DNA of 64,000 bases from the NCBI GenBank assembly GCA_024529925.1, contig JAFEUB010000813.1:271001-335000 (forward strand). The letters run 5' to 3'. The stretch is from Ophthalmolycus amberensis. Lineage: Eukaryota > Chordata > Actinopteri > Perciformes > Zoarcidae. Positions 8,000 through 22,239 of the stretch are shown here, in pieces. How positions within the stretch are numbered: position 1 is the first letter of the stretch; each line of letters opens with the position of its first letter. Made by a program: the position numbers and the translations under genes. The notes beneath the pieces are model-generated. The model saw only the letters and a program-made list of their open reading frames with translations. It made no database searches and was not told where the DNA came from.

Positions 8000-10429
8000 G
8001 GAATGAGAACAGGCAGAGAGCTATAGTGAAGAAAGTGGAATATAGCAGCAAAAGAGGCAGATATTTCTTTTTCTTCGGGGTTGGAGGAGACCAAGACAGA
8101 GGAGAGTGAATATTGGACATTGAACAGTCAAGAATAAACACAACTCAGGGAGCAACATTAGCATTCATTCTATCGGCTAAGTGTGTAAATAAAGATGCCA
8201 TGACAACTTAATATGGTGATAATAGCCCAATGCTGTACTTACTCATTGTTTGGAGCGTGGGGCCAGCAGAATAACTGTAATATAATTGAGGGATGCAAAT
8301 TTACAATGTGAATCTTTTACTCGTCCTCTTAATTCTACCAATGCAGCTTGGCCCAGCTTGGTAGTCAATAAAATAAATACCAAAGGAGCGACTTCTGTCA
8401 CAGGATTTTATCACATGTGACTAATAAGTGGATGTCATGTTCATAGTTTTAAAATTTGGAAGATTGTGCTCACAAAAAAAGGGCATGATGCAGCAGGCTC
8501 ACCAGAGCACTGTGAGAGGGGGAATCTAGGAGATAATGAGGTAAATATTGGACTTTTGAATACTTTCGATTGTGCTGCACAAGATGTTTGCAGTGATTTT
8601 ATGCTCAGTGTTTGCTCACATTCGATCTCATATGATCCTGTTATGGGTCAACTGAGGAGTCGCATCAGCTAACTCTTTAATTTATCACAACACGCAAACC
8701 TAATCAGTGGCGAGATTGAAGATTTTCATAGTAAACTAATAACTTTCATTGTTCGTATTGGATTTAACTTTCTCTTCTCACATTGATTTTGTAAAGTAGT
8801 CATAGCAGATGAATTAAATAATAATTGTAGACTATTATCTTAACACATTGTGGGTATAGCTCAGTCATTTGCTGCAGGCCATATTTGAGATAATTCAGTG
8901 GCTGAGGAATGTATTAGAATCTTAATAGAGAGGAGACATGGATTTATTGAGTTTTTTCTGACGGTACTACATCCTAAAGCTGTACATATTGCAAACACAT
9001 CATCATATCCATTGTGTCCCGCTCAAATATGTCTCATACAATGTGCATCATTCATAGATGTCTATATCTGTGCTGTTTTCATGCTGTGTGCATCCATTTA
9101 GAAAGAGAAATTCCTCCCTGAGTTATATCTATGAATTGATTTTGATAGTGCTTCTCATATGGAACAACATAATACCATCATTTTATCAGAGACCATATGT
9201 CCCTGCAATGCTGCAATTACACAGCAGTGCGATTTTAAACAGCAGACAACAGACTGCAGAGAGATTTAATGGAATGACTGCAGATGGACGAATGGTTAGA
9301 GCTAATGCAGCAGTGAGACAGACTGAACTGGTTAAATATAGTATATTCAGTGTGTGTGTGGCAGTTCGTGTGACAGACTGTGTGTGTTTGACTGTGAGGC
9401 ACGGCCAGATGCTGTTTTGGGACAAGCTGGAGAATAAAAGGCTTGGCTCTCTAAGGCCTCATCAGCTGCCATCAACACTGGGACAGTGCAGAGAAAACCA
9501 AATGACATGTGATCACAAACACTTAACGAATGAATGGAATGTTGTGAGTTAAGGGTTTTGCTGGAAAATGACTGACACCGGGGGAGGCTACAGGGACGTA
9601 AAGCTGTCACAATTTAGTCCAAGGGTAGGTGCAAAGGTGATATTAATCCATTACACAGGGCAAACAATGGCCATACCCTTACACTGGATGATTAGATCCA
9701 TTTAAAAATGCATAATAATGTGCACTTTGAACATTTTGCTTTGAACCACACTTTTTTTCCCCCTTTGGCTTTCATGGGAATGTCTCAAAAGCTGGACTTC
9801 AAAATCTTGCTGCTTTCATCCACAGTCGTCCAAAAGAGGAAATCAGGAAAGCATCGATATTCAGGATTTAAGATCTACTTTATTTTCCCCAGGGAGGCAA
9901 AATGTATTGGTCCATAGTGCTGCCAAAAACTGATAAACGTATCATAAAATGAATCACCACCACTAAGAGCCCGTGAAGCAACCTTTTCCTGTGTTTCCTG
10001 ATCGTTAGTGGATGCAGCTCTGCAGTGCGACCAGCAGATGTTTTGACACCCTTCCAGCTTCTTCTCCTGCCTTAATGTTCTCACAAGGGTCCTTCTCCTG
10101 GTTTTATTTTTAACTGGCAGGAATAAATGAATTACTTGAGAAGGAGCAACAAATGAAGCTCCTCTGTGAAAATATCACACATCATACCGCTTCACCCCTG
10201 TGTAGCACTTTCAAGATCACACACACACTAATATAGACACAAAAGCATGGACCTGCTCATAAATCTCTCCCCCAGAGGGACCCACTGTAGCTAATTGCGG
10301 TCATGTAACTTGTGTGAAGCTACGTTGTTTAGCCTGAAAATGATCACTACATAGAGTGCAACAATGTCCCCGTCATTGCCTCTAGATTCATATCCAAAGG
10401 CATCAACTATTTTAAAACCTATGAGCTAT
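8000..10429. other. Intergenic, no gene seen
   Basis: AT-rich sequence. The longest frame (9058-9552, plus) has no recognisable domain, is crossed by opposite-strand frames and has no supporting splice or start context, so I treat it as chance. Confidence 0.45.
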
Positions 10430-10640
10430 TTTAAGGTCAGACAATTTTGATATACAGTTAAACAATGTCACATGGGTTAAAAGACTCTACAGAATTGGCT
10501 TAAACGGGCAAGCTGTAAGCTGTGACATGCCTCAGGGTTCGATACTCGGACCAGTATTATTTTCCAAATGATCTTTGTTGTAACATATCAATCACATTGT
10601 ACCATTTTCATGCTGATGATATGCAAACAATGTCCAATAG
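10430..10640 (+). pseudogene. Degenerate non-LTR retrotransposon reverse transcriptase fragment
   Basis: From 10524 one frame reads MPQGSILGPVLFS, the RT motif that precedes the catalytic box in CR1/L2/Rex1-type LINEs. After a shift of frame and a stop near 10571, the next frame reads NDL... followed by HFHADDMQ (about 10606-10628), a variant of the (F/Y)ADD catalytic box. The motif order and spacing match LINE reverse transcriptase with a small deletion. Flanking sequence has no open frame, so this is a short dead relic. It may be Rex1 or L2-like; the clade is not settled. Confidence 0.65.
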
Positions 10641-11023
10641 GTTCAGTTCCCTCTGACCAAAATTAAGTTGGTTTATGCGGAAAACATTTACAGCCGAGTT
10701 ATCAGCTTCCCAGAATCTCAACTGGTCTCGAAATAAGTATTTATGGATGATTATCATTCACATTGAAAATAGATAGTTATCCTATCCAGTTTCTCCTTCA
10801 GGGTAATGAAACAACTGGTATGACCAACTTTTGTATCTTTGTTGGATGATCTGCTCTTTATGAATACACTTGCTGAGTGTCTGCATGGACGTATTGATGT
10901 CGGCTTATACTTCTTCTTGCAAACCACCTCGTATGATACTGTCGTGGGACCATTACTGTATGTGTGCAGATGTTCCCACTGGTTAACTTTCATATAGACA
11001 TGTCTCCTTAGGCCGTTTCCTCC
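10641..11023. other. Intergenic, no gene seen
   Basis: Ordinary AT-rich sequence between the RT relic and the GC-rich block. Confidence 0.45.
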
Positions 11024-12311
11024 TGTTAGATCCTGGGGTTCTCTGGCCCGATACGGGGCTACTTACTGACTCAGCTCTCTATTAAAAGATTGTCGAGCTG
11101 GTGTTCTTGCGAGGGAACTCGCCTGGCTCTGCTAACTGCCGTTACTCCCGACGTCTACCCTGCTTCCTCCGGTCGGCGCGCACTCGGCCGAGGGGCCACC
11201 CTGGCCCCGGGCGCTCCTACCAGTCGCGTCAGTTATGGCAGCTTCCCTCTTCTGGATCCGTGCTCTTGGTAAATTGCCAGGTTAGGTTTTAACGGCTAGG
11301 ATTACTTCTAAAACCGTAAGGGATTGTTAAGTGGATTCGGTCTCTAGGATAACCTTACAGAACTCAGTTGTCAGACATACAATAGATTTAACCTTTTACT
11401 GCCACGAGGAACATTTACTACTTAAGCAAATAAATGCACTTGAGAAATTTACTTTAAATGCAGATTAGATATTTATTGCAGGTTATATTTAGTTAGTTAG
11501 CAAGGGTTAAGCTACAGCTCACATAAAATGTTACTACACTTGATTCGTACTTTTAATTCCTTGATTATACTCATTGGTTTTAGATGCCGAGACGGCTCGG
11601 TTGGAGCTGGATTTCAAAGGTTCGATGAAAAAGTTCTGAGTTGTTAGGAGCGAAGGTCTGGCCAGACCCTCGGTCCTCCTGCTCTCACAGCGGAGTCCGT
11701 TCAACAGTCCTTAAGGCTCAGTACAAAGTCTTTTTAGGGCTGCCGTGTTCCTCCGTTGTTCAGTTGTTAAAGTCGAGCAGTGGGGAGAGGGAACTCTCCG
11801 TCTTTCAATCTTGGTCCACGAATGGCAATCTTTTTCTTTTCGTGAGCAGAGACGGAGTCCTCGAATACTTCTGTTAGCTATCGGTCGTATCTTCTTCTCA
11901 GAGCGCTTGGACGGCTCGTGTAGAAATCCCAGCTTGCGGCTTGCAAGCATCTCCTTATATCATTGATCTGGGCTGCCTGTTCCCCCCCTCCCTTTCTGAA
12001 CACATGATCTTTATCTCAGCCTTTTGTGTGAGTGCGTATGTTTATGGAAAGTACCTTATTTTCCTCCGCGCCTTGTCCTGGGGCCCCTGGCGCTTTGCGC
12101 AGTCAGCGCTTGCAACAGAGTCCGAAGCCGCGTGTCCGCTTACTCGACTTACGCCCAAAACATCTGTTTCTGATCTCACTCTCTCAGCCCCCTGCCTTTC
12201 CTCACTTCTCCAAAACTTTCCGCTGACACACGCACTCTTCACATTTCAACTCCGGTACACAGATCATTATTATAATCAGCTTTACATTTGTTAAATCACT
12301 CTATGTATTAA
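11024..12311 (-). mobile_element. GC-elevated, LTR-like block (putative solo LTR)
   Basis: On the minus strand the block can be bounded by TGTTTAAT (12311) and GGATCTAACA (11024), has a TATA box TATAAGG (11959-11953) with purine-rich sequence upstream, and AATAAA (11477-11472). It is CpG-richer than its surroundings, notably 11100-11230. That order fits a long retroviral LTR. No PBS, PPT, partner LTR or target duplication is visible, so it could equally be another retroelement end or an isolated promoter-like island. Confidence 0.3.
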
Positions 12312-12604
12312 ACATTCATTATATAATGATCATAAACTTTATCTTTTAATCAACTTTAATTATCGATCTCTGAGTATATACTTCATGTCTTTTTATCCTG
12401 ACTTTTCCCCTGATCGTGTATGCATGTTTTCGAGGCAGCTTTCCCTGTGATCTCAACTCTTCTCGACACTCCTTACCTGTGTTCTCTCAAAGTTGTCTGA
12501 TGTTTGAGCTGGTTTATGTTTTAGGCATCTATTGTTTTAATGCTATCCTCTTTTCCAGATTTCTCTTGAAAATTACTTTTCAGCCCATTCTCATTTCCAG
12601 GGCA

Positions 12605-12850
12605 TCAAATACCGACACACAAGGCACCCTTTAGCAGCTGTATGAGACACACTTTCACACATGCTTTCCAGTAGCTACAACGTAAACCTGCGCCAATATT
12701 GGATGGACAAAATGCTCCAGGAGGTGTGATGACATAGTATAATGAATGAAAATACCCATACAGGGTGGGTGGGGGTAATGGTGGACGGGTCAAACAAACA
12801 CAGTACTTTAAACCAGGAGGCTGGTGATTGAGACTGGTGTTCACATACCA
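12605..12850 (-). repeat. Copy of the unclassified interspersed repeat (reverse orientation)
   Basis: Reverse complement carries CACCAGTCTC, CTCCTGGTTTAAAGT, GTTTGTTTGACCCGTCCACC and AAAGGGTGCCTTGTGTGTCGG in the order seen at 7810-7990. The copies are clearly diverged. Confidence 0.5.
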
Positions 12851-15800
12851 AGTTATGTTCGTGATGTCTTTTCAGCACCAGTTGTTTATGTTTTCCTTAG
12901 TTTCTGACTTATAAGCCTGACCATTATATTTTTTTCCTAAACCTAGCTAATTCGGTTTGTAGCCGAAACTGAAGTGTTTTTGTTATAATTCACAATGCCA
13001 ACCACTTGATATCGGCGACCGTATTTGAGCGTTGTAGTTGAGTGTCACAGTTGTACACACTGGGCTTCCCAGTGGGTTAGCATCAGTATGTGACAAATTG
13101 GAAAATTTCATCACACAGAGACCTTTACCTGTTAAATATATATAAGTCAATTTAAAAAAATGAAGGAACAACAGTAAATGTACCATAGATTTGTCATTCA
13201 GATCCTTCTGACATTTAGTAAATTTGACTTTGATTATAAGTTGGGAGGCTTAGACCACTGTTTCAAAGCATACAGACAGCGCGTCACTGCCCCTCAGAGT
13301 TATTGTTTATGCGTCGACGACGGATGAGATATTCATCAGTCAGCTTCAACTTTTTAAGCAGATTTGATTGAATCTGTGTTTCATTATTAACGATTGCATT
13401 ATGAATTCATCCTCTACCACTCAGTCAGTCACACTTGACATAAAAATCTTCCAAGTCCATTCGCTCAAGGATTGTTAACCAAATCCCCAACAGCAGAAGT
13501 GTCAGGTAATGATTTCCCTAATTACACTTTAATTCAATTTTGTACTATATTGACACCCTTCAGTGCATCTCTGACTCTCAGCCTGTCTCTCGGCATTACT
13601 CTCTCCTCCCTAAAGAGGCAGGAAAGAGCTCAGCACAGATGTGGTCTGTTTGTGGCTGCTGCAGTCTGAAGCCGACTATCTGTGCTTCTGTTCTGAATCA
13701 GGACTCCCTAAGGAAGAGACCAAGCATTGGAGGACTGTATGTGTGTAACATCAGCAACGTCCCAGCTTGATTAGTGTCATGCCTTCCAGGGCATGACACT
13801 ATAATAACTTTTATTACCAAGACTCATGCCATTTGGGTCATGTCAGCGACTTGTGTGTTGTTTTTATTGCTTGTAAATAATCAATTTAAATACAGAGAAA
13901 TATCACATTTGTTGTCACCCAATACCAAGCAGCTATTGAATTTGAGATCTACATGATGGAAAAGTAGAGCGAGTCACAGCTGTCTTGTCACTCACTCTAG
14001 TCAATGTTGTTTTACATTTCGTAAATTACCACAAAACTGAACATTTCACAATTAATTTACAAATCAAAAAAATGTATTCTCAATGCAGTTTTAGTATGAT
14101 AACACTGGTGATGGTATTCAACCAGAAACTGAACATTCAGTGGGTGAATTGCTGGATCACGATGGATTATTGCAACAGAAGTTGAGCCAGGTTTAGGCCG
14201 GTCGACACTCCATTTTTGCCAAAGCTGCATTTGTTACTACCCCAGCTGTGTCATTATAGTGATCACTGAAGTTAATGACGATGCTGTTTTTTTTTTTTAC
14301 TCAGTGCTGATGCTGGTTTGTGCATGTCCCTTACGGATAATATAGCCAGATTACAGTGGGTTTCAATCAAAAAATAATTTTCTATCTTGCTTTAAAATAA
14401 CTGAGGAACTAAAATTGTAATGAAACAAGTCTCAATTTAATAATTATGCCTCTATATTACCAATATAGATTCAGTTTTGAACAATGTGTTTGGCTAACAG
14501 CTAACAGAACAAAAAGCATACACACACACACTGTTGTAACTTGCGACCACTTATGCAGCTGCTGAATTAAGTTAAGCTAGGTTGCTGAGTTTCATTTTGT
14601 TTTTGGCAAGATTGTGTGAAGTGTATATTTCAATGAATTCGAGACAATTGCATTCGCACATTGCACTTTTTTTGGAGTTTGAATGACTCTGTGACTACCT
14701 CAGCTGCCGGCACATAAACAGAACAATTATGTCCCCCCCCATTCTGACTCTAGACATTTCATACAGAACAGCAAGGCACAATAACGGCGCAACAGTCCCG
14801 CTTTGAATAGGCTAGTTGCTGCACTCAGGGCAGATGTAAAAGTTACAATGACATAGGCTAGAGGCAGTAAATGTACAATGTTACCACAAAGAGAGAGAGA
14901 GAATGTAAATACATTTGAACATCAACCTCACTTTACATGCAAATTGTCGTAAAAAATAGACCTGAAGCCTTAGTTCACGTCGTGGTTACGCTCGTGGCAC
15001 AGAGCCGTCGCAGACATCTGCATAGATTACAATAGCAGTGTATCTGTGGTGTGAGACGTGGGAGTGAAAAGCACATCTGATAACTCTAGACGGGGTTATA
15101 GACAATTGTGGGCCGTTTTTATTCAACCACACAATACAGCAGTGGTCATTGAAGACACACCTGGCAGAGATCAGCACTTTACTGAGGAAACCTTTCGAGT
15201 CAGACATACATGCAACTACACATCCTTTCTCTATACTGTGACGTCTGACAATATACAGTTTTCTCTAAACTTCACTTTTCGTGAACGCAGCAAAAATAGT
15301 CCCCATAAATCTATTTTGTATGAATTTCATATTTGTCACTTACCTCCACATTCGGTTGCATATGTCAGATCATATCAGATTTCTTTTAGTCTTACAATTT
15401 ACATTTTCTTTAGCCTCATAAAACCGTGTTATATTTCTTTAACCTGCCTCCCTCCGTCCCGGTCTGCAAGTGTGTCAGCCAGCTTACCTTCTGCAGTAGA
15501 TCCCAATCTATATTCTAACAAATCTCAGAAAAAGGGCCGCCGAGAGCACCATGTCTGACACCACAGGTAATAGCAGCGTCGATTCCTGTAATGCTGCATC
15601 ATATGAGCCATAATAAACTCAAACTCAACTGATCTGGATGGAGCATGCGGAACACATTTACATACAGACAGGGAAGAGGAGGAACACACCCTAACATATG
15701 GATGCCCACAAAAACTGGATGCATGGTTTTGTGTATGCAGGCACATTTTCTCCAGGCAATATGTTTTCTTCTCCCACACTATTGTGAGGGAAATTAGCAT

Positions 15801-16736
15801 AACTCCCACTGTAAGTTCCAGTGGATTTTTATCTGAGACACACACACAGAGAAGAAAACTAAATGCTGTGGCAAAAATTCTGTAAATGAAAAGAAACGTG
15901 CTGTTCAGAGCGACGGATAGAACAGGTGCAAATATTGCACACAGAGAGGCCAAACAGAGAAGCCAGTGTCAAGCACATGGAGGCGTTTGTGCAAGAGGAG
16001 AAATATTTAGAAGGCTAAAACCAGTGGTGGCACTTAGACTCCACATCCATCACAGAGGAGACTGCTGTGTTTGTCCAAAGGAGGGCTGTGCGGGTGTGTG
16101 CAGACTGCAAAGTTAGCAAGCTAGGTGGCTGGCCAGGAGACAGTCATTTTGTGGATTACACACTCGCACACACACACCAGTCTAGGGTTTAAAGCTTTCC
16201 AATATGGTGGATAAACATGTTGTCCAGTTAGGAAGCCAGAAATGAGAAAATCCCCTGACAGTTTTAGACAATCTAATCAGATTAGTAAAAAAGCAAATCA
16301 CATAACAGAAAGACAAAAAACAGTAGAGCAATAATCTGGTCGTTTAATATCAGCTGAATTGAGCAATGCTATTTTAATGCCCGGCCCCATATCATACATT
16401 GTCTTCTTAAAATTGCAACTATTTAGATTAATTTATTACCCATTTACAATTGCAGATGTGTTTTGAAAGAACTCTGTTGCCTGGATCAAATGTTTTTTAA
16501 AACAACATCATGAGGGAACATTTTATCTGTATCTGAAAAGTTGCAAAATATTTATATTGATTATATATCTGCAAAACACTCACCATACAGATTTCATTTA
16601 TCTCCCAAAAATGTACGCTTGTGGCACCTTGAGCTTAGTAACTTTGTTTCGGTTCATTTTTGGTCACTCACAGCATTTGTATAAGTTTAGGTCGTCAACT
16701 TGGTAAAATACTAAAATGTCAAAGGTGACACATGAC
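12851..16736. other. Intergenic, no gene seen
   Basis: AT-rich sequence. Frames at 15058-15558 (plus) and 15525-15953 (minus) are the longest and lack recognisable domains. A short perfect hairpin is noted separately at 13772-13801. Confidence 0.45.
13772..13801. repeat. Perfect 12-bp inverted repeat, 6-base loop
   Basis: TAGTGTCATGCC and GGCATGACACTA flank TTCCAG. The stem is too short for a typical microRNA precursor. It may be a remnant of a transposon terminus. Confidence 0.6.
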
Positions 16737-16800
16737 CAGTGTTGGGTAAATTGTATGTAATAATAATGTAATTACATTACAATGTTACTTGTTATGTTGC
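16737..16800 (+). mobile_element. hAT-like terminal fragment
   Basis: Starts CAGTGTTGGGTAA and continues with GTAAT/ATTAC-rich sequence, as at the ends of common fish hAT elements. No matching opposite terminus was found, so only a terminal piece is proposed. Confidence 0.35.
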
Positions 16801-19800
16801 AGCACTACCTCAGAATGACAGAAGCAATATCGCAATAATAATTAATATAAGCAATAATATACTATATACTTCTCCAGTTTCCGGATATCAAATAATGCTA
16901 TTTGACATCATAAGGAACTGTAGTCTCTCGTGTTGACTAGTGTGTGACCTTGATACTCTGATATTTAGGTTCATTCTGTTTTACTTCCAGGCTCAAGCTG
17001 TTGCTTCAGTTTCCAAAAGGTCTCTGAAATGTCAGTGCCTTCAGTGCTGAATGTCTGAGCACTGACTGGTGCCATTACAGTACCGTTTGTTAGGCCACAG
17101 CCTGTAATTGTTTCTGCTTCCCTGGATCTGTTCCAAAGTTGTCAGTGCTAACATATAAAGCCAAAAGGTTTCCAACCTGCAGGTTGGGACCCATGTGGGA
17201 GTCCCGCCGTGCAGGACTGATAGAGTGAGCAACATTTTGCATAGGGTAAGTGTTTTTCCCCCATATTTGCATCTATCTCCAATGTCCTTGTAGGCTACCC
17301 AGTTTTAGTGGCTGGAATAAACGATCACCTACTTTTTAAACCAAAATAACACCCATTTGTAGTGCTTATTATATAGAGTACTAACTGACATTATCTTCAG
17401 TGGAAAAATGTCAGTTTTTGAAATGCTTTCAGTTCAAATTTGCAGAAACAGTCCACGTTAGTTTCGTTGCTTGGCTTTGGGAAGTGTAGCCATGTCTTTT
17501 GCAAAAATGTGCAAATAAAAAAAAATTGAAATGTAGAACTGTATTGAACTATATTAAAATTGTTATACAACACCTATTTGCTGGAGGAGCATTGGATTGT
17601 TTGTGTTTTGTTTCTTTGTTTGATGTATTGTTCACTGTTTTACAAAAAATAGGCAATCTTTTAAATCCCTCACTTTACCTTCTCTGTGCGCTCATATTGT
17701 AATTTTAAATCCAGCTTTGATTACATGGAGACATTTGCATCTGAGATGTCATTAAAAAAAAAAAGGAAAAAAAAACAACCTTGGAGGGAGAGAATGAATC
17801 GTTGTCACTGAGCTTTCTTGATCCCTTTAGGAAGGATGGGAGACAATATCCCTCCTTGACATTCAGTGAATAATCGACTCTCCAAACAGGACGTCCTTGC
17901 TCGATAACAAAATGCCGCGCATGTCAAATTGGTGAGAAAATGACTGTCCAGCTGAGCACAACAGGCTAACAGCCAATACCACCACAATGTTTCTATCACC
18001 ATTCCCATCAAAAGATGCCTCCCCGCCTGGCCAGAAAGCCGCGTGCCAACACTTCTGTGGCCTTCGAAGGCTCTTGGAGAGCAACAGAAGGAGCAGAAAC
18101 TGTGCAGCTCTCATTGTGATGGACGGAGTTAAAGTATCGGCATAATGTTCAAGTCAATTTCACAGCATATGCCGTAAAAAAAAAAGAAAAAAAAAATCAC
18201 GGCTGCCTGGTGTGAAGACCGGAGCACTGTGCACCACTAGATCTTTTACAAGATGGGTGTGATGAGAATATGTATCTCTTCATTGGTTCATTTCTTTTTT
18301 TCCTTTATTTCATTTTGTAGCTTGGTTGTTGTTAGACCTGTATTATTAGTATTCATGACAAACCCCCCCCCCCCCACCCCCCCACCAGAATCAATGATTG
18401 GTTGATGAATGGAGACTTAAGCTGAGTTCCATCTGCCACTTCCAACTCCATGCCAATGTTTCACCTCGGTTAGAGGTAAAGGTTAGGCACATAAGAGAGA
18501 GACAGAGATAGAAAAATAACCTTTTCTGCGACAATAAATGAATAGATTCCTGTTCTTGTCACCTTGATATGTGTTTTGCTCAGGTATTTCTGTCGTACGA
18601 TTTGACAGTGCATTGGAAGAACAACCACCGAGGGAAGGCACTTAATGAGCTCTTTGTCTTACTTAGTTTTCAACGTCCTACGTAATAGCTTTTTCCTCCA
18701 AGTTTCATATTTGTTGCATTGTAAAGTGGTTCTTCCTTATGGCTTGCTTTTTCCACAAATAATCAAATAAGTACTCCCGAGGAAAATGAGCTGCGTTTGT
18801 TTTCGAAATAGTTTTCATTATTTATTCAGTTATTAATTCATTCTAGGCTCTTATCACTTGATACCGGTGGTGTAGTGGGAAATAATTATGGGCAATTTAT
18901 GATCATCACAGGGCAAAACAGCCACAAGTATAAGCAAATATTAGTTCTGTTAATCACAAAACTTTTTAGATTAAAAACCCAAGACCAAATTATCAAGCAA
19001 CATAGGCTCCTTTTAAAATTATACAATGCGTTTGTTTCTTCCAAAACAACCCATATTACCTCTGAAAAAAACTGTTCATATGAGCCTCTGACCCAACACC
19101 TTTATCGTTCAGGTCTGGCTAAATTACCATTTTACCTTCTCAGCCTTAACTGGAACCTACCACCTGCCCAGGTAGGTGTTGGGCGCGATCAACAGAGATC
19201 AAGCATCAATCGAACAAACAAAAGATGTACGATTTTTCTTCTGTCGTCATAATGCATTCATGTGCACACAAACATAACAGGAGTGCACACCAAATTTAAT
19301 AAAATGCCATTTGCTGTCAAACTTTTTACCTATCCTCTTACATCTAGACAATGATGCAAACCTGTTTTCACTATCCTTGATTGGTCAGCCGATTCACCCT
19401 GCCTTCCCAGGCACTGCTAATGTTTGGAAAAAGGGCATATAGTGAGAATGGATAAAAGCAAACATTTTAACAATACATGTGATGCGCACTGCCACCTAAA
19501 ATACTTCCCTAACAAAAGACACGGCTGTGAAACAATGATTCATTTTAGCCTCGTAAACACTCCAGAATGTTTCTTTATAGTATAAAATGTATTGCAGGTC
19601 CAATAAAACGTAATATATATACACACACAATATATATATATATATCTATATATATATATGCTATTCATGGACGTGAGGAGCCAGGAAGTCAGCAGACTCA
19701 ATCGAGCAATGCATGTGCACAATGGGGCCAAAAATGTCTAAGTCTGAGGAAGCACATCAAAATATATATTTGCACATGCACCGCATTAACAACTGCCATT

Positions 19801-22239
19801 GGAATGGAAAGGCTCCATCTTACAACATCTTAATACATTCATGGTGAATTCTCCCAACTGAACTAGATATTCATGAATTATAAAGTAGGTTTCTTTACGG
19901 TTCCCACTCTGTTGACATGGCGTGAATATATCATGACTGCCTGGTCACCCCGGAATGACATGAACCTGCGTAGTTTCTGCCCAAGTCTGACCCGAGCCAA
20001 ACCAAGGCAGCAGTTTTTGGCCCGAGCCTGATTCAACACAAACAATTTCCACCGTAAAAAATATATAAACTGTATATTACAAGCGTAAGACCAATAATGT
20101 CAGTGCCAGTGTGACCGAGCTCTTAATTTTTGAGCGGTGTAACAATGGCACATTATTCCCTCTTCTGCCACTGATGACCCCAGCCTACTCATGTCTATTT
20201 TGGGTAAGGAAAAAGACCAAAAAGTGCATTAAGACTGACTCTAAGAGGTAGACTAAACTAAGAAAATCCAAAGACTTAATGCATTGCAGTCAGTTTTGTT
20301 GGCAACTTTATCACCACTATCAGCAGGAGTTGCTCCAACAGAAATGCTTTTCCTGACCTTGTATGCTTCGACGCCACAGGCAATATCCTGCCTAATGCAT
20401 ACCACCTCTGACACACTATCCTCCAGGGGTTTCCCTTCTTTCACACTAGACCTATATAAAACTGCAGAAGAAGATGGGTCGGCAAACTTTGTCCTCCGTC
20501 TCGGCACGCACAGACTCCAAGCCCTGCGTGATACCTTGCTTTTATGAAATACAGATAGTGTTTTCTATTACACACACCCCATGAAATGCAGCTTGATGAA
20601 ACTGTAATCTTCTTTACTGAACATTCAATGAAATTATAGGCTGCTGTAGATGGCGCAAGGTAGTTTTTTTTGTACCTTTTTTATTGCATTGTTCTCCGTC
20701 AAACAATACATTTTATATGGCTTCCTCGAGTGCTTCCCTTCGCTGTCGTTTCTCTTCATATTAAATGAAATCAAAATGTCATGTCGTTTGCCGCAGTCAT
20801 TACTTTGTAAACATTTGGACTTCCAAAGTAAATAAAGTGATCTTTTAGCAGCATTTATACCCGTTGTATTTTCTTTTTACTTTTTCATTTTCACAAGCAG
20901 CTGTCTTGGATTCCTGCCCCTGTGCAAAATTGAATGCCATTTCTCGACCACATGCTGTATTTTCCGTTTTGTTTATAAGTGGTTGTTTCAACAATGGAAG
21001 GTGCGTGAATTCAATGAGAATAACTCAAGAAACTTAAATTGCACTTGCAGACAGAAGACCCTTTGAAGTCAAAATTCAAACCATGCTTCACAGACTATTG
21101 TAGAATTTCATGCTCGGGCATGTCTGCCGAAAATCTGTCAAAAGGGACAGGGGGCCCTTGACACAGAGGTGAAAAAGACTTAGAGTAGACAGATGATGTT
21201 TAATGAAGCAGTATATAAGGTCAATTATGTTACTTTAGCTGAGAGAGATTCTATTTTTAACGGTAAACACTGATTATCCTCCATTTAAATTCTGCAAATA
21301 TGAGGAAATTAAATGCCAAATTGCTGTACAACGTTAATCGACTTGTGTGTGTGCAAACTACGTTGCCACCTTTTATAAAGGTGTTTGTGTCGGATGCAAG
21401 GTGCCTACAAGTTGCCTATTGTTTTCATTCAGTGTTACATGATTGCTTTGGACACCTGTTACGAACGTTCGTGCTCTGTGTATCTGCTCTCCGACCCTCC
21501 GAGTCCGGCAGAGATGTTTCAATGTTTCACCAGCCGCGCCCAGCCTGTTTCCAGCCAAATCCATTTCATCCTCTCTGTGAGCTCAGTTACAGACAGGATA
21601 GATCCTTTCATCCCCCAAAGAGGTGTCCTGTGCCTCGCTGAAACAGCATGACAGACAAAAGCTTGGGGGGACGCCCGTGGCCAGCCCACAGTCTCATCTC
21701 CTATCCATAATCTAGGAGGCTGCCTCTGCCGCTGCAGATTACCTCCATGGAAACCAGCGGTGCTTGGCTGTGCTGGCAGCGATGGCAGTAGCATATGTAA
21801 TGACACCGTCTGTCTCGTACTGACAGAACAAGATAAACAGTCGCTTCTTCGCAGGCCCATGCGAACACGTCTGCGTGACACCCGAAGTTATTGTTCCTGG
21901 GTGAGTCAGAAGGTGAAAGGTTATCAAGTTTCAGTGTGGATGAATACTTTAGTCCAGCATACATGGACTTAATCCGCACTTCCAAAGAGAAAGGGATTAC
22001 TGGAGATGAAAGGATTCGGAACAAGAGATTTTGAAAGGGCTAGTAATGCCACGATATGCAGAGAAATTCGTGAAGTCACACACACACACACACAGACGTG
22101 TTTTCATGACTTTTGTGGACAATAACTTGACTTCTTGACTTCCTGGAGAATTACTCCATAACCTCTACCAGCCTAATCCTAAAACCAAGTCTCATTCACA
22201 TTATGGGGATGTGCATTATGTCCCCATAAGGAAGGTGAG
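16801..22239. other. Intergenic, simple repeats only
   Basis: No gene recognised. Contains poly-A-rich runs near 17750-17775 and 18175-18200, a C-rich run at 18363-18383, a (TA)n/(CA)n patch at about 19613-19660 and a (CA)n at about 22078-22094. Overlapping frames around 20253-20547 and 21300-21881 occur on both strands and lack domains. Confidence 0.45.

Noticed and set aside
9058..9552. 164-codon plus-strand ORF
   Set aside because: No domain, no start or splice context, and overlapping frames on the other strand; chance is sufficient.
15525..15953. 142-codon minus-strand ORF with hydrophobic N-terminus
   Set aside because: No recognisable family, AT-rich sequence, and an overlapping plus-strand frame of similar length.
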